A stretch of 64,000 nucleotides of DNA from Favolaschia claudopus (taxonomy: Eukaryota > Basidiomycota > Agaricomycetes > Agaricales > Mycenaceae). The notes below the pieces were generated by a model, which was not told the DNA's origin, ran no database searches, and was given only the letters and a program-made list of their open reading frames with translations. Positions 10,159 to 23,032 of this stretch are shown one piece after another (the first letter of the stretch is position 1; each line of letters opens with the position of its first letter). The stretch spans positions 1,488,001-1,552,000 of the forward strand of contig JAWWNJ010000007.1 of assembly GCA_037176885.1 (NCBI GenBank), read 5' to 3'. The position numbers and the translations under genes were made by a program.

Positions 10159-11696
10159 TCAAGCTACTACGACAGCGAAGGTACTACGATAATAACAGAG
10201 CAAGAAGCCACCTCCTCGCAGAAAGGAAGGACGCACAATCATCGTACTCGGGAACCCCGGATCGAACGGCACCACGCTCTCCAAGCACGCAATCTGCTCA
10301 GGCGAGAGCGAGATCTCGAGCGCTTCGATGTTGGCGAGGAGGTGTTCGACTTTGCGGCCGCCGAGGATGGGGAAGACGTAGGGTGTTTTGGACATGACGT
10401 AGGCGATTGCGACTGCAAGTCGAACATTAGGAACAAAAATGAAAAATGAATATGGGTTCAAAAAGTAAAGAGAAGAAGGAGAAAGAAGAAGAAAACACCC
10501 ACCAGCTGTGATACTCCCCGCCCCCACCTCCCCCGCGACCTTCTCAAGCGCATACGACATCTTCTTCTCGTTCTCGTTGCGCTCCCAGTTGGGGTTGAAC
10601 ATGGTGCGGCCCTTCTCGCCGGTGCGGCGGCGTTCGTCTTCTTCGGCGTCGGTGCGGAATTTGCCTGCGGCGAGGACGTCCCAGGGGGCGAGGGCCAGGC
10701 CTGCGAGGATAACTCATCATTACAAAAGAAAAAAGGAAAAGAAAAGGGAGAAGGAGCATGACGAAAGTCATAGGGATGAGATATAATTGACGAGAGCAGC
10801 ATACCATGCATCCGACACATGGGGATGATATCGCGCTCGAAGGAGCGCTCGAGGACGTTCCATCTGCCTTGGTAGATCACAAACGGCGTCTTGCCGTGGT
10901 CTTTGGCGTATTGGTTCGCTTGGGCGACGATCCACGCGGGGGTGTCCGATATGCCCTTCAAGTCGGCACCAAATTAAAACTCAAAGGTTGAAATACATAA
11001 TCCGAAATCAAACGCACCAAATACAACACCTTCCCCTGCACCACGAGATTATGCAGCCCATTCATCACCTCCTCGACACCCGTCTCCCAGTCCCACCAGT
11101 GGAGGTAGAGGATGTCGATGTAGGAGGTGCGCAGCTTTGTGAGGCTTTCGGCGACGCTGAGGTGCATGGATTTGAGGTTGTTGCCGATGTAGTTGGGTTT
11201 GTGGGTGATGGAGGGGTTGCCGCGTTTCCAGCCGCTGGTGTACTGAGAAAGGATTTAGTGAAGGATGTAAGTAGTTGTTGTATGACATGGGAGGAGAAAG
11301 ACTGAGACTGACCTTGGTCGCGATGACGAGTTGGTCGCGGATTCCTCGCTTCTCAGCCCATTCTCCAATGAGCTTTTCGGAGGTTTCGTTTTGGCTTTTC
11401 ATGGCATCGAACGTTCATTCAGCTCTTCTCCCCATACGAGAAACAAGATAAGAAAACACTCACTAATTGTTAGCCGTATCGATGAAATTCCCGCCGTTGT
11501 CGAAATATGCGTCAAGCAGCTTGAAACTCGAGTCTTTGTCCATGGCGCCCATGCCCAGCCCAGCCCAGCCGGAGTCGTCGCCGATGCTCATCGCGCCGAG
11601 TTGCAGGGGAGACACATGCAGGCCTGCGAGAGGAGAGAGTTTGCGGTAGACGCCGAGCTTGGTGAGGGGTTTGGGGGGTGGGGACCAGAATGACAT
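10159..11696 (-). CDS. Aryl-alcohol dehydrogenase-like aldo/keto reductase, copy 2 (altered C-terminus)
   Basis: Coding sequence identical to copy 1. Exons: 11464-11696, 11313-11394, 11018-11242, 10805-10955, 10503-10700 and 10237-10412, then read-through to a stop at 10159. The same AKR tetrad (Asp73, Tyr78, Lys105, His153) is present and the same canonical last exon is missing. The only difference from copy 1 lies in the intron between 10701 and 10804. TATA box at 11749-11756. With coding and promoter sequence identical, the two copies would act as a simple dosage increase if both are expressed. Confidence 0.8.
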
Positions 11697-11756
11697 TGCG
11701 AGTGAATGTGAAGTGGGTTGGGTTGTCGATGGCTGAGAACTTGAAGGCTTTTTATA

Positions 11757-12791
11757 TGTATCGTCCGCGGAAGCTTTGGCGCGTTTCTTGGGTTAGTAAG
11801 CGTAGATAGATAGACCAAATTTAGGTGGGAGATGTCGCGATATAGTTTTCTGACAATATGACAGGTTTAGACAGGTGGAGGTGATTCAATTTCCGCCGTT
11901 CCCTTTCGGTTTGGTGAGTCAAGCTATAGTCAAGGCTTAAGATTTTCGCAGTATTCTCCGTTGCTTTTGCAAGGTAATTTGCTTTGATGGATGAGAGCAG
12001 GAGCGGCCACAGTAGACGTCGGTTGCAATTGCAGCAAGTATAACTGTCGAGAGACGAGAAGCGTGGGCTTGACGTGCAAACCTTCGGCGGGCGGGTATGC
12101 CGCTTGGAGCCGTTGTTCGAGTTGCGTAGCGAGCGCATCGCATCTTGCGAAAGACAATGTCGACGTCGCAGTCAAGTTGAAGACTAAAGTTGTCCGAATT
12201 ATTGGACATGAACGTTGCATGAACAGCTGAGCATGACCCGGGTGGAGTAGTCAATTTATAGCGCATTTTGGTGAGGATAGATTGGAGGTTTTGAGACATC
12301 GTTTTTGTAGCGATTTCCCCTGCGTACTGGGTAGAGTATAGACAATCATTAAGAATGCATTCGTGCTCAAAGCGTGGAAGACATACCGTTTTAACACGAG
12401 AGGTGTGAAATTCATGAAGCCCGTAGAGAAGAGCTAGCCAGTATTTCTCTGGCCAGGTCGGCCGGAGAATGCGTTTCAAAGGACGAAGTTGAAGTCAAGT
12501 TGAAGTTCAAGTTAAAGCGGGCGTGGGAGAGGATGGGAGATCAAATTGTCACGTGCCAGCAGATTCCCACATCATTTTGAATTTCCCTCGCGGCACCCGT
12601 AGAAGACTTGTTTCCCGCCCCTCGTAAGTGTCTCCCTCAGTTAGGCCCCAGAAACCAGGTCTATGCGTTGTCTGCGTTCCTGGCTGTCGATTGACACCCA
12701 TATCGTCCATTTTGAGTGGACATGGCGCTGGATGGGCTGGATACGTTTCGGATGACGATGGCGCTGACTTTTTTGCGTTTCTTTGTTGTAG
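11757..12791. other. Divergent spacer, unit 2
   Basis: Identical to 2013-3047 of unit 1: the shared promoter region between AAD copy 2 and the second RPL24 fragment, with no supported gene. Confidence 0.45.
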
Positions 12792-13052
12792 ATGGTACGT
12801 CCCTTGTCCATGGCCCCGCAATACGAATAACCGTTCAATAGAAAGTCGAAATCGACTCGTTCTCCGGCTTTCGGATCTACCCGCAAGCTTTTCGTCCGGG
12901 GTGACAGCAAGGTCTTTCTCCCTACCCTCCACCCTTAGCTCGATATCTCATAAAATCTATGTGAAACCCAGGTATTCCGCGTCTCCACCTCGAACAACGC
13001 CTCCCTCTTCCTCCAACGCAAAAACTCCCGCAAAATGGCATGGACCCAAGTC
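12792..13052 (+). pseudogene. RPL24 5' fragment, unit 2 (frameshifted and truncated)
   Basis: Identical to the fragment at 3048-3308. It carries the same 8-bp deletion in exon 2 and the same abrupt end after AWTQV, so both breaks came before the tandem duplication. Confidence 0.9.
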
Positions 13053-13704
13053 ACGCAGCCTTTCGACGTCGACTCACCCGACGCTTCATCACCCCCGTTC
13101 CACCCCTCGAACGCCGCCGATTACCACGCCGATGCCCCGCCGCACTCTCCTTCAATCTACCTACGCCACGTCACGCCTCCATATCAAGAATATACCAAGT
13201 ACCCCGCCGCAAAATCTCACCGAAGCCACCCCGCCCTTCCCCAGCCCGAACGCCTTCCACCCCATCACTTCACCCATCGCCTCCACCTCCACCTCGCTCC
13301 CGCGCCCGCCTCCACCGCTGCAACAACCCACTACAAGACATAAGGAAAACAGCAAAACAAACATCAAAGATACGTCACTACCCTTATCCCCCTTCCATCC
13401 CCGCTGACCGCCGCTGTCTCTCTCTCCCTCCCGTCCCCTTCGTCGCCGCCGCAACTCCGCCACTCTGCCCGCCGACTCGCTATATTGCAAAATCCCAATG
13501 CGACAAACTCCACGCCGCCGCCGAATCGCCTCCGCGTGCCCCATCGCTCTCTTCAACCCACCCTGCCTCGTCTCGTCCCGTCTCGGCGCGTTCGCACCGG
13601 TACGCTCGCCGATTCGTCGGGTCGCGCGGCGCGGAGTAGGTACATTGTAAATTAACTATCAAAGTCAATATATCGATTTTTCTTGCAAAGTCGTTAGCGG
13701 GTGG
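13053..13704 (+). other. GC-rich chimeric region, unit 2
   Basis: Copy of 3309-3960. It contains the same 102-codon chimeric frame (13035-13343); no gene is called. Confidence 0.4.
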
Positions 13705-16700
13705 GCGAGGAATTGAGATTGAGTTGAGATGAGCGCTTACTGACCGCCGTAGTTTGAATTTAAGAACAGTCTGGCCTGAAAATGATCCGAGTTAACTCGA
13801 ATCGAGCGAGATCAAGGGAATTACTCACAAAGATCGTATTTGAATTTGAGGTAAGTAGAAGTGAAGTGAGCCTTGAAACTGAGAAACAGGTCCGAACCTG
13901 CGCAGGAAATCAATCTCAATTCAAAATCTAACCAACCGAACGTGAAGCTCACTGAAAGCGACTCAAACTCCAACTCTCCCCAAATCTACCCGCTCAAATC
14001 AAATCAATTCAATTCAATCGAAATGGTGAATGGAAGGAAGATTCAAAGCTTACCAGTCGAAATGAGCATCTCTTCAATGCACGTCGCTTTCTGAAGGAAG
14101 GATAGGAAGGATGAGAATGAGAATGAGGAAGAGAATACCTCTGGAGGAGAGTTAGTGTTGAATGAGTTGAGTTGAATTGGAATTGAAATTGAAATAGCTA
14201 ATGAAGGGACTCAACCGACGAGTATCTCAATTACTTCAACCAACTCAAGTGAGGTTTTGAATATGTGAATGAACCTTGTGAAAGGTTACTAGTATAAGTA
14301 CGACGAAGACGAAACAAAAAGTTGAGCTTACCTGAAGTTGAATAGGAACGAACGATACTTGAACGACACTCGAATTGAAGCTGGAGCTAGGATGATACTG
14401 GAACGAGTTCAAGTTAGTTATCAAAAGGAAGCCGAACGAACGAATGAAAGCTCACCTGAACAACTTGAAGACCTCCAAAGGTTAAGGTCAGTATAGTTTC
14501 GAGTCAACAGTTGATTACCTATTGCAGTTGAATACGCGCGCACGCGATTCAACACAAACACAAACGCGAATAGCCTCCCCCTTCAACGGATCCAAAATTC
14601 AAGTCAGTCAGTCTATCAGCCTTTCGGCTATAAAAACAGAATTCACTCACAATGCAAGCATAGTTTCGGTATTCAATTCTGGGCGGAGTTGAACCATAGT
14701 CTCGGTCTACCTGAATGCGAATGTTAGGTCGGTAAGCAGTCAGCTGTGAAGTCAAACTTGAACGCACCGTCATAGTTTCGGTATTGCGAGTATTCATCCG
14801 TTGAATAACCAGAAACTAGGGTTAGCTTTCAAAGACGAAGTCAGTCAGCGTTTCCACGATATGGACAGAATTGACTCACATACTTGTGTAGGTTAAGCGT
14901 TCAAGTGAAGGATATCAGTGGTTTGAACGTTGAATTTAAACAGCCGTAGTTTCGGCCTTTTTGAATCCAAAATTCAAGTGAGCGAGCGTTCGAGCGTGAA
15001 GAGAAAAGCGAAGGAATACCCGTGCGCACCTTCATAATCTCGGTATACATTGACAGTGGTAACGTTTCGGTTTAGCAAGGACTAAGGATGAGGAAAAAGT
15101 CAGATTGAAGGTAAGAAATGCGAAAAAATCAGTTGCGCACCTTGTTTAACAGCAAACTCGACCCCCCAAACCCGATCTTCTCTCACATCCCTGACCCAAT
15201 CCTTCACAGAAAACGTTGAGAAGTCAAAGTTAAGTGTATTCTGAACGAATGAAGTCAGCAAAGTGAGAAAACAAGGTCAGATTTGTGACTGACCGAGGCG
15301 CCGAGTTGAGCCGAAAATTTGAGATTAACTTTCGATATCGCGGTCAGATAATGAACAAGAATGAATTGAATCGTTACTCACAAGGATATGGTTACGGATT
15401 TGAAGGGTATAGAGAAAAGGAAGACTTAAGTTTCAAAAAAATCAATGAGACTCATATGGAGTTGAATCACGTCGATACAATACGAGAACGAAGAGAGTCG
15501 GTGTTGAACAGAGTAGGTTGAAGATTTTGAGATAAGATTGAGACGGAATGAATGAGAGTCAATGAAGTGCGCACCCGAATTGAAAACCTCGAGCTGAATG
15601 GAATGAAAACCGCTGACTCGTTAATTCAAAGGCGAACTTAGACTGGCTAACCAGTCGAAATGTGCATCTCATTGAAGTACATTGAACATGAGCCAAACTA
15701 ATTGAAGGTCAGTATCGCTCTGAACGAATCAAAATGAATGAGAACTCACAAATCGATGCATTCGTTAATCGAGTACATATGCACGGCTTCGAGTTGAAGT
15801 CAGCTTCAAAGTGAACAGGTATAAGTAAAGAACGTACCGATGTGAAGAGTGTATAGAGAAGTAAGAGTAAGACAAGGGACTCACTAGTAGGCAAACGGCC
15901 TCGAGCAAGATTGAAGGCAGTATGAAGAACTTTGCTTGAATGCGAAGTTAGTTTGAGGTTGAATGAGTGAAAGAACGAGAAGGGCTCACAAAGGAAGTGA
16001 AATAGATTCGCTTGAAACAATGAAGTCGATAGGTCGAGCTGAACAACAAGGCCAGAGTTGACTGATACTTAATTAGCAAGGCGTTGAAAGAGTTTGGTCC
16101 AGGATGTTGAATTGAATAGACCAAGGAGTGCGAAGAGTGAAAGGGAGGAAGAGAATAAACCCTAGAGCAGGGTTAGTGCAACTCGAAGTGCGATGGGTGA
16201 AGTCGACGACGCACCGGGTATATATACCCCAACCGGCAATTGCCGAAACCCAGCCAACCTGACAGAATTGCGCGCAAATCACCCCATTCACGGCGCCGAG
16301 GCCGCGCATCCACATCGTACAATTTAGAAGCATGCGTGGCGTGGGTTCCAAAGCACCCACCACGCGGAGGACGGAGAGGTGGGTGGGTAAACGGACGGAA
16401 GTTGAATTGAATGCGAATATTCATAAGTTGGTTCAAACGGCATAGAAGCAGCAACGCACCACAAAAGTTGTTTCAGATAGACGTTCCATCAATTCGAATC
16501 CACACCGAGGTCCGAGGAAGGGGATTCGCGCTGGGGAGAGCGGAGATTTCATGGAGTGCAGGAAATGAGGTTTGAGGTATTCCGAGGCTCGTACAACGCT
16601 CTGGCGTTCAGCAGTTTTGCAAAAACTAAATCAAAAAGTTTTTAAAAGTAGTCGGGGTCGGATATGTCAGCTGGATGGAAGGATATAAGCGAGATAGGTG

Positions 16701-16944
16701 AAAACGCACCGGAAATCCATAATTCAACCGTTCCCGCTCCAACCGCCACAAAATCTTCCCCGCTGTCGCGCAGTAACTAGGAGACTTGATTTCGGTTAGT
16801 TTGACGTGATGGAAGCATGTACCTTGACTCCAAAACACGGAGTTTTTGCAAATGCGCATATTCGTCGTTCCCGGAGTTCCCGCGTTACCAAAGGCCAAAT
16901 GGAGCCATAGATCGCTTGCTTGAGGTGTCATAAGTAGTTTGGTG
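13705..16944 (-). repeat. Array of exon/intron-like cassettes (minus strand), unit 2
   Basis: Copy of the array at 3961-7200, with the same ATACCGAAACTATG-like motifs before donor-like sites. Confidence 0.4.
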
Positions 16945-17943
16945 CAGTCTTGAGTCGAGAGAACGTGTGGATGGAGCGCCAGTGAAAACGAACATGAGAA
17001 TTGAGAGAAGGAGCGTGACCTTTCCCCGTTTAGGATGCTGGACGAGTAGAATTGCCTTGTGCAGAATTTCGCCCGAGAGTTGATTGCGTCACGCGGTAAC
17101 GCGTCACCATCTCAACTTTTGTTCCTTGCCACCACATCGCCGACGGCTCGGGCTCAGATGGCCGCCGACCACGCCAAAAATCTGGAAACCCAGCCAAAAC
17201 CGAAACAACGGCTCTCTCCGGTCAACAATCTCGGTGACTTGGCGACTTCCGCGCCCACACAAGAACCTGATGTCTTCGAATCTTGTCAACAAAGTCCTAA
17301 GCGATGTCGCGTGCTCCCCATTCGTTTATTGGCTGGAACGCGTTTGCTATGCTTTCTTCTGAATCTGTTCTCGAAATCTGGGGTCTCAGTAAATCCGTAC
17401 GCGAAGGGCGGACCCATCTTCTCGGCGGCGCGTCAAACGCGCCAACTTCAACTTTTCTCGCTCTTCCACGTCTGACGCACGAATCACATCAACGCGCACA
17501 ATTTCAATATCGTCACAACGTCATCCGCGCACCGCTCAATTTCTTATCGGCCTTTCCTCTAGCTTCACCTCTTGGACTGAGTGCACTGTTCTGAGGCTTT
17601 TAATTGTGGGCTTTCATCCTTTTCAGGGTTCAGAATCCTAAGAAACTGACGAAGTTAAATTCAGGGCGGCGTTTGACACCTATCGCTCCGGTCGGACTTA
17701 TCACTTTCGAAGGTTGATCCACCCCAAACAAATTTCACTGATTTTCGTTGTGACGGAGTCACTCAGCCGACGCCGATCCAACAAGTTTGCTACCCAACAC
17801 AACCAAACTCAAGCTTCTTCCTTTCCACCACCACCTTCCCCACTCCCCCTCTCAAAAATTCCCTTCGTGAGTTTTTTCTCCGCTCGTTCCTCCTCTCCTT
17901 CTCAATCCACCTCCTCAGGAACCCTAGCAAGCTGTTCTCGTCG
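16945..17943 (+). other. Unit 2 segment with no recognised gene
   Basis: Copy of 7201-8199; the longest frame is 17059-17475, without a recognisable domain. Confidence 0.4.
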
Positions 17944-18604
17944 TTATACCGTCGCCGACGATACGTTGACACGACGTATCAACGTCCCGCGAGCGGGACT
18001 TCAAGCATATTCCAACTACTTGACTTTTTCACCCATACTGACGACTTTTTTCACCAGGATTTGGCCGCCGGCAGGCAAATGACCGCCCCCGACGCATGAA
18101 GCAACGGGTTCCCCACCCACCTCGTCAACGCTCTGGCGGTGCCGCCGTCACCGCCGCGCCGCGCAGCGGCGCTATTGCGTCGAGAAGACGTATCGCCGTC
18201 CCGCGAGCGGGACTCCTTCAAGTAAGTTCTCTTTTCCTTCACTTTTGCATCTTTTTGACTCGTTTTTTTCAAGGTTTTGGCTGCCGGCAGGCTAACCCCC
18301 GCCCCTGACGTGTATAGCAGCGGGTGGCGCACCCTCCCATGGAGTTCTCCGCCGTCGCTGGCGCCGCCGCGCCGCGTAGCGGCGCGCATCACGTTGAATA
18401 TACGGATTTTCTTCTCGCGAGCGGGACCTCAAGTAAGGTGTCTTTTGCTTCTCTTTTGCATCTTTTTGACGCGTTTTTTTCAAGGTTTTGGCCGCCGGCA
18501 GGCTAATTCCGCCCCCGACTTGTCAAGCGGCGAGGTCTTGAGCTTTGCATCAAGCCTTGGGTCGTTGTTGGGGTCTCGCGGCGCCGCAAGGCGGCGCTCT
18601 GTCT
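17944..18604 (+). repeat. Three imperfect 214-bp tandem repeats, unit 2
   Basis: Copy of 8200-8860; the hairpins lie at 17984-17999 and 18198-18213, with a damaged copy near 18412. Confidence 0.7.
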
Positions 18605-19488
18605 TTGGTACCGCCGACCAGCGAGCGTGTATTTTGGATTTTTGGTGAGCCTTATCTTCTTCCTGTGCCCTTTTCTTTCCTTTCGTAAATTGCGGCAGGA
18701 CGTCGGTTAATTTGGGTGAGGTAAGTTTTCACCTCTTTAGTTTCAACTCTTCTTCAAGCCACTCGCACCTCGCCCACGTCGATTACTATACGTATCGACG
18801 TCCCGTGAGCGGGGCGTTCTCTAAACAAGGTACGTGCCTTCTTCAATGCCCATTTATTATGCTTTCCTATGCTTATCCTGACCCCCAGATTCAAAAATTC
18901 TCCGCTGCGCGGCCTTGTCCCCACCCACCAACCCGTCGAATCAAAATTCGATTTTTGGGCGTCCGCCGACCGACGCTTTCGGTACGTTCTTCCCATCATC
19001 CTGCTCATTTCCTCACAAACTCCAAACCTCCAGAAAATTTTCTTCCCGCTGCGCGGGCCACCTCTTCATCATCAACGACGACGTCCTGTTTGGGAAATTC
19101 GAAATTTGGAGGTCCCGCGAGCGAAAGTTTGAGCTGGGAGGTGTCCAGGTGCGTGATACTGTGTTATTAGTGTTATTAGAGTCGTTTCAAAGCTGATTTG
19201 GAGCCGCAGATTTTTTTCTTTCCGCTGCGCGGGGCTCAACAAACGACATCAACAAAACGACATCGTCAAAATTATCCAGTCTCCAAGGATGGAATAATTT
19301 TTCTTCGCTGCGCGGCTCGATTGGTGTGTGCGCTACCCTTCTTACTATATTCAAGCTGATCAATTCGTTCTCAAGCACACATTTTTGCTTCCGCGGCGCG
19401 GCGCCGTCCAGACCTACAAGTTCTTTCAAGATTCTTAGCTTGTTCAGGTTTTCAATTTATCTGTGGGGTGGAATTGGTGAGTTTCCCT
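18605..19488. other. End of unit 2, no gene
   Basis: Copy of 8861-9744, with the same short GC palindromes. Confidence 0.45.
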
Positions 19489-19902
19489 TCCTTCTTCTTT
19501 CTTTCTCTTTTATTCAGTTGGAATCCAACGGACGAAAATACTCGACTTGGCGCTGACTTCAAAATCAAGAGGTAAGCTCTGCCTTGTAAATTTCAATACG
19601 TACACGGACTTTGCCCCGGTAGCCAGTAAATCTAGATCTGTAAACTGTAGATCTCAGCCTCCCCGATCAGTGTAGTTACAGGAACCTCAAAAATACCGGG
19701 AAACGGGCTTCTTGAGGTTTCAAAATACAAATTTTCCTAAGCGTAAAAACCAAACAAACAAGTCTCCCCTTTGAGAACAGCGCCGAGAGCCTATAAAGCT
19801 AGACAAAAAGGGCGACGCAGTACGCCTTGGCGACGCATGCCTTAGCGTGAGCAGGCCGTGCGCGGTGTCTGCTAATTTCCTTTTTGGGAAGAAGAATTTT
19901 AT
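19489..19902. other. Flank downstream of AAD copy 3, no gene
   Basis: Identical to 1-414 and 9745-10158. No gene and no canonical AAD last exon. Confidence 0.6.
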
Positions 19903-21451
19903 TCAAGCTACTACGACAGCGAAGGTACTACGATAATAACAGAGCAAGAAGCCACCTCCTCGCAGAAAGGAAGGACGCACAATCATCGTACTCGGGAACC
20001 CCGGATCGAACGGCACCACGCTCTCCAAGCACGCAATCTGCTCAGGCGAGAGCGAGATCTCGAGCGCTTCGATGTTGGCGAGGAGGTGTTCGACTTTGCG
20101 GCCGCCGAGGATGGGGAAGACGTAGGGTGTTTTGGACATGACGTAGGCGATTGCGACTGCAAGTCGAACATTAGGAACAAAAATGAAAAATGAATATGGG
20201 TTCAAAAAGTAAAGAGAAGAAGGAGAAAGAAGAAGAAAACACCCACCAGCTGTGATACTCCCCGCCCCCACCTCCCCCGCGACCTTCTCAAGCGCATACG
20301 ACATCTTCTTCTCGTTCTCGTTGCGCTCCCAGTTGGGGTTGAACATGGTGCGGCCCTTCTCGCCGGTGCGGCGGCGTTCGTCTTCTTCGGCGTCGGTGCG
20401 GAATTTGCCTGCGGCGAGGACGTCCCAGGGGGCGAGGGCCAGGCCTGCGAGGATAACTCATCATTACAAAAGAAAAAAGGAAAAGAAAAGGGAGAAGGAG
20501 CATGACGAAAGCCATAGGGATTATATTATATTTGATTGGCGAGAGCAGCGTACCATGCATCCGACACATGGGGATGATATCGCGCTCGAAGGAGCGCTCG
20601 AGGACGTTCCATCTGCCTTGGTAGATCACAAACGGCGTCTTGCCGTGGTCTTTCGCGTATTGGTTCGCTTGGGCGACGATCCACGCGGGCGTGTCCGATA
20701 TGCCCTTCAATAAATCGAGTCAAACTCAAGTTGAAGTTGAATTAAACAATCCGAAAACAAAACAAACGCACCAAATACAACACCTTCCCCTGCACCACGA
20801 GATTATGCAGCCCATTCATCACCTCCTCGACACCCGTCTCCCAGTCCCACCAGTGGAGGTAGAGGATGTCGATGTAGGAGGTGCGCAGCTTTTGGAGGCT
20901 TTCGGCGACGCTTACGTGCATGGATTTGAGGTTGTTGCCGATGTAGTTGGGTTTGTGGGTGATGGAGGGGTTGCCGCGTTTCCAGCCGCTGGTGTACTGA
21001 GAAAGGAGTTGGTGAAGGATGTAAGTAGTTGTTGTATGACATGGGAGGAGAAAGACTGAGACTGACCTTGGTCGCGATGACGAGTTGATCGCGGATTCCC
21101 CGCTTCTCAGCCCACTCTCCGATGAGCTTTTCGGAGGTTTCGTTTTGGCTTTTCATGGCATCGAATGTAATGTTCATCTCTTCTCCTTATCCAAGAATCA
21201 AAATAAGAGAGCACTCACTAATTATTAGCCGTATCGATGAAATTCCCGCCGTTGTCGAAATACGCGTCGAGCAGCTTGAAACTCGACTCTTTGTCCATGG
21301 CGCCCATGCCCAGCCCAGCCCAGCCGGAGTCGTCGCCGATGCTCATGGCACCGAGTTGCAGGGGCGACACATGAATACCTGCGAGAGGGGAGAGTTTGCG
21401 GTAGACGCCGAGCTTGGTGGGGGGTTTGGGGGGTGGGGACCAGAATGACAT
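19903..21451 (-). CDS. Aryl-alcohol dehydrogenase-like aldo/keto reductase, copy 3 (altered C-terminus)
   Basis: Exons: 21219-21451, 21067-21148, 20772-20996, 20554-20704, 20247-20444 and 19981-20156, then read-through to a stop at 19903 (about 380 aa). Exon lengths equal those of copies 1 and 2 and the AKR tetrad (Asp73, Tyr78, Lys105, His153) is kept. The 3' half (exons 5-6) is identical to the other two copies, whereas exons 1-4 carry a few substitutions, for example KPPTK for KPLTK, AGIHVS for AGLHVS, DKES for DKDS and LQKL for LTKL. The gene is therefore a mosaic. As in the other copies, the 30-residue tail seen in the paralogue at 27.5 kb is absent. Confidence 0.82.
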
Positions 21452-21504
21452 TGCGAGTGAACTTTGAAGTGTGTTGGGTGGTGGATGTCTGAGAACTTGA
21501 AGGC

Positions 21505-21512
21505 TTTTTATA
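21505..21512 (-). promoter_or_regulatory. TATA box of AAD copy 3 in a conserved promoter core
   Basis: The minus strand reads CGGAGGGTATAAAAA 54 bp above the start codon. The fourth AAD gene has CCGGAGGGTATATAA at the same place (29026-29032 and just upstream), so the core is shared with the most distant paralogue but altered in copies 1 and 2. Confidence 0.55.
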
Positions 21513-22104
21513 CCCTCCGCGGAAGCTTTGGCGCGTTTTTCTGGTTTAGTAAGCGTAGATAGATAGACCAAATTTAGGTGGGAGATGTCGCGATATAGTT
21601 TTCTGACAATATGACAGGTTTAGACAGGTGGAGGTGATTCAATTTCCGCCGTTCCCTTTCGGTTTGGTGCGTCAAGCTATAGTCAAGGCTTAAGATTTCC
21701 GCAGTATTCTCCGTTGCTTTTGCGAGGTAATTTACTTTGATGGATGAGAGCAGGAGCGGCCACAGTAGACGTCGGTTGCAATTGCAGCAAGTATAAATGT
21801 CGAGAGACGAGAAGCCTGGGCTTGACGTGCAAACCTTCGGCGGGCGGGTATGCCGCTTGGAACCGTTGTTCAAGTTGCGTAGCGAGCGCATCGCATCTTG
21901 CGAAAGACAATGTCGACGTCGCAGTCAAGTTGAAGACTAAAGTTGTCCGAATTATTGGACATGAACGTTGCATGAACAGCTGAGCATGACCCGGGTGGAG
22001 TGGTAAATTTACAGCGCATTTTGGTGAGGACAGATTGGAGGTTTTGAGACATCATTTTGTAGCGATTTCCCTGGGTAGAGACTTATTGACAATCATTAAG
22101 GATA
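21513..22104. other. Divergent spacer of copy 3, left part
   Basis: Diverged counterpart of 2013-2600. No reading frame is kept by the substitution pattern. It ends at the TA target site of the inserted element. Confidence 0.45.
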
Positions 22105-22609
22105 CTGTACCATTTCATTCAATTCGTATGTCACGCGTCACAGGGCCCATTTTTTACGAATAATTTCGTACCTGTCACGGGTCACCGAGGCCTCTTATGA
22201 ATGTCCCAAAAAAGTCACAAAATCGGCGAAAATTGCCCAAAAATCCAATTTTTTGCTCACACAGGCTTTCTTTCTCCCCAATGGCCTCCCAAAATTCATT
22301 TTGATGTTTGAGTCTTGAATATGGTGTAGGTAGCTCTGATTTCGACTCATTTTGGCTCATTTTCCGTGTACTTTCGAGGCAAACCCACCTGAAATCAACG
22401 AAATCTCGCCTAGACCCGATTTTTCTTTGTTTCTTGCCTTCCCCTAGCCTGTAGGTTCTCCGGGAATGGTGGGTAAGGCGAATGGTGTGCTCTGAGCCAT
22501 TTATGAAAATTTTAAGGTGTCACGCTCCTCCAGAGGCATTTAAGAAAACCAAAGTTCGAATATTTGGGTCACGCGTCACAGGCCGGGAGAATTGATCGAA
22601 ATGGTACAG
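22105..22609. mobile_element. MITE, 505 bp, TA target-site duplication (Tc1/mariner type)
   Basis: Present only in the third copy; the matching site in units 1 and 2 (near 2610 and 12354) is empty. Inverted ends: ctgtaccatttcattcaattc on the left, and the complement of gaattgatcgaaatggtacag on the right, about 21 bp with few mismatches. TA flanks both sides (22103-22104 and 22610-22611). No transposase coding capacity, so non-autonomous. The words gtcacgcgtcacagg also recur inside both ends. Confidence 0.85.
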
Positions 22610-22864
22610 TACATTCGTGATCAAAGTGTGGAAGACGTACCGTTATAACACAAGAGGTGTAAGCCTCATGAAGCCCATGGAGAGGAGCTAGCCAGTATTT
22701 CTCTGGCCAGGTCGGCCGGAGAATGCGTCTCAAAGGACGAAATTGAAGTTCAAGTCAAAGCGGGCGTGGGAGAGGATGGGGATCAAGTTAATTTATCACG
22801 TGCCGACAGATTCCCACATCATTTTCCCTCGCGGCACCCGTAGAAGACTTGTTTCCCGCCCCTC

Positions 22865-23032
22865 GTAAGTGTCTCCCTCAATCAGGCTCCAGAAACCAGG
22901 TCTATTCGTTGTCTGCGTCCTTGGCTGTCGAATGACACCGATATCGTCCATTTTGGGCGGACATGGCGCTGGATGGGCTGGATACGTTTCGGATGACGAT
23001 GGCGCTGACTTTTTTGCGTTTCTTTGTTGTAG
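22865..23032 (+). other. Probable 5'-UTR intron of RPL24
   Basis: GTAAGT at 22865 and a pyrimidine-rich ttctttgttgtag ending at 23032, directly before the ATG. Leader introns are common in fungal ribosomal protein genes. If it is spliced, the first coding exon is only the ATG. Confidence 0.45.

Larger units (their letters stand above)
9745..19488. repeat. Tandem segmental duplication, unit 2 (9,744 bp)
   Basis: Second copy of the unit, in the same orientation with no spacer. Everything described for unit 1 recurs 9,744 bp further on. The one difference noticed is T at 10768 instead of C at 1024, within an AAD intron; the third copy has C at the matching site (20512). Confidence 0.95.

Noticed and set aside
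1..19488. Calling the tandem units an assembly error
   Set aside because: At least one base differs between the units, and the third copy is clearly diverged in part, so a real duplication is plausible. It cannot be settled without reads and is kept as an open question.
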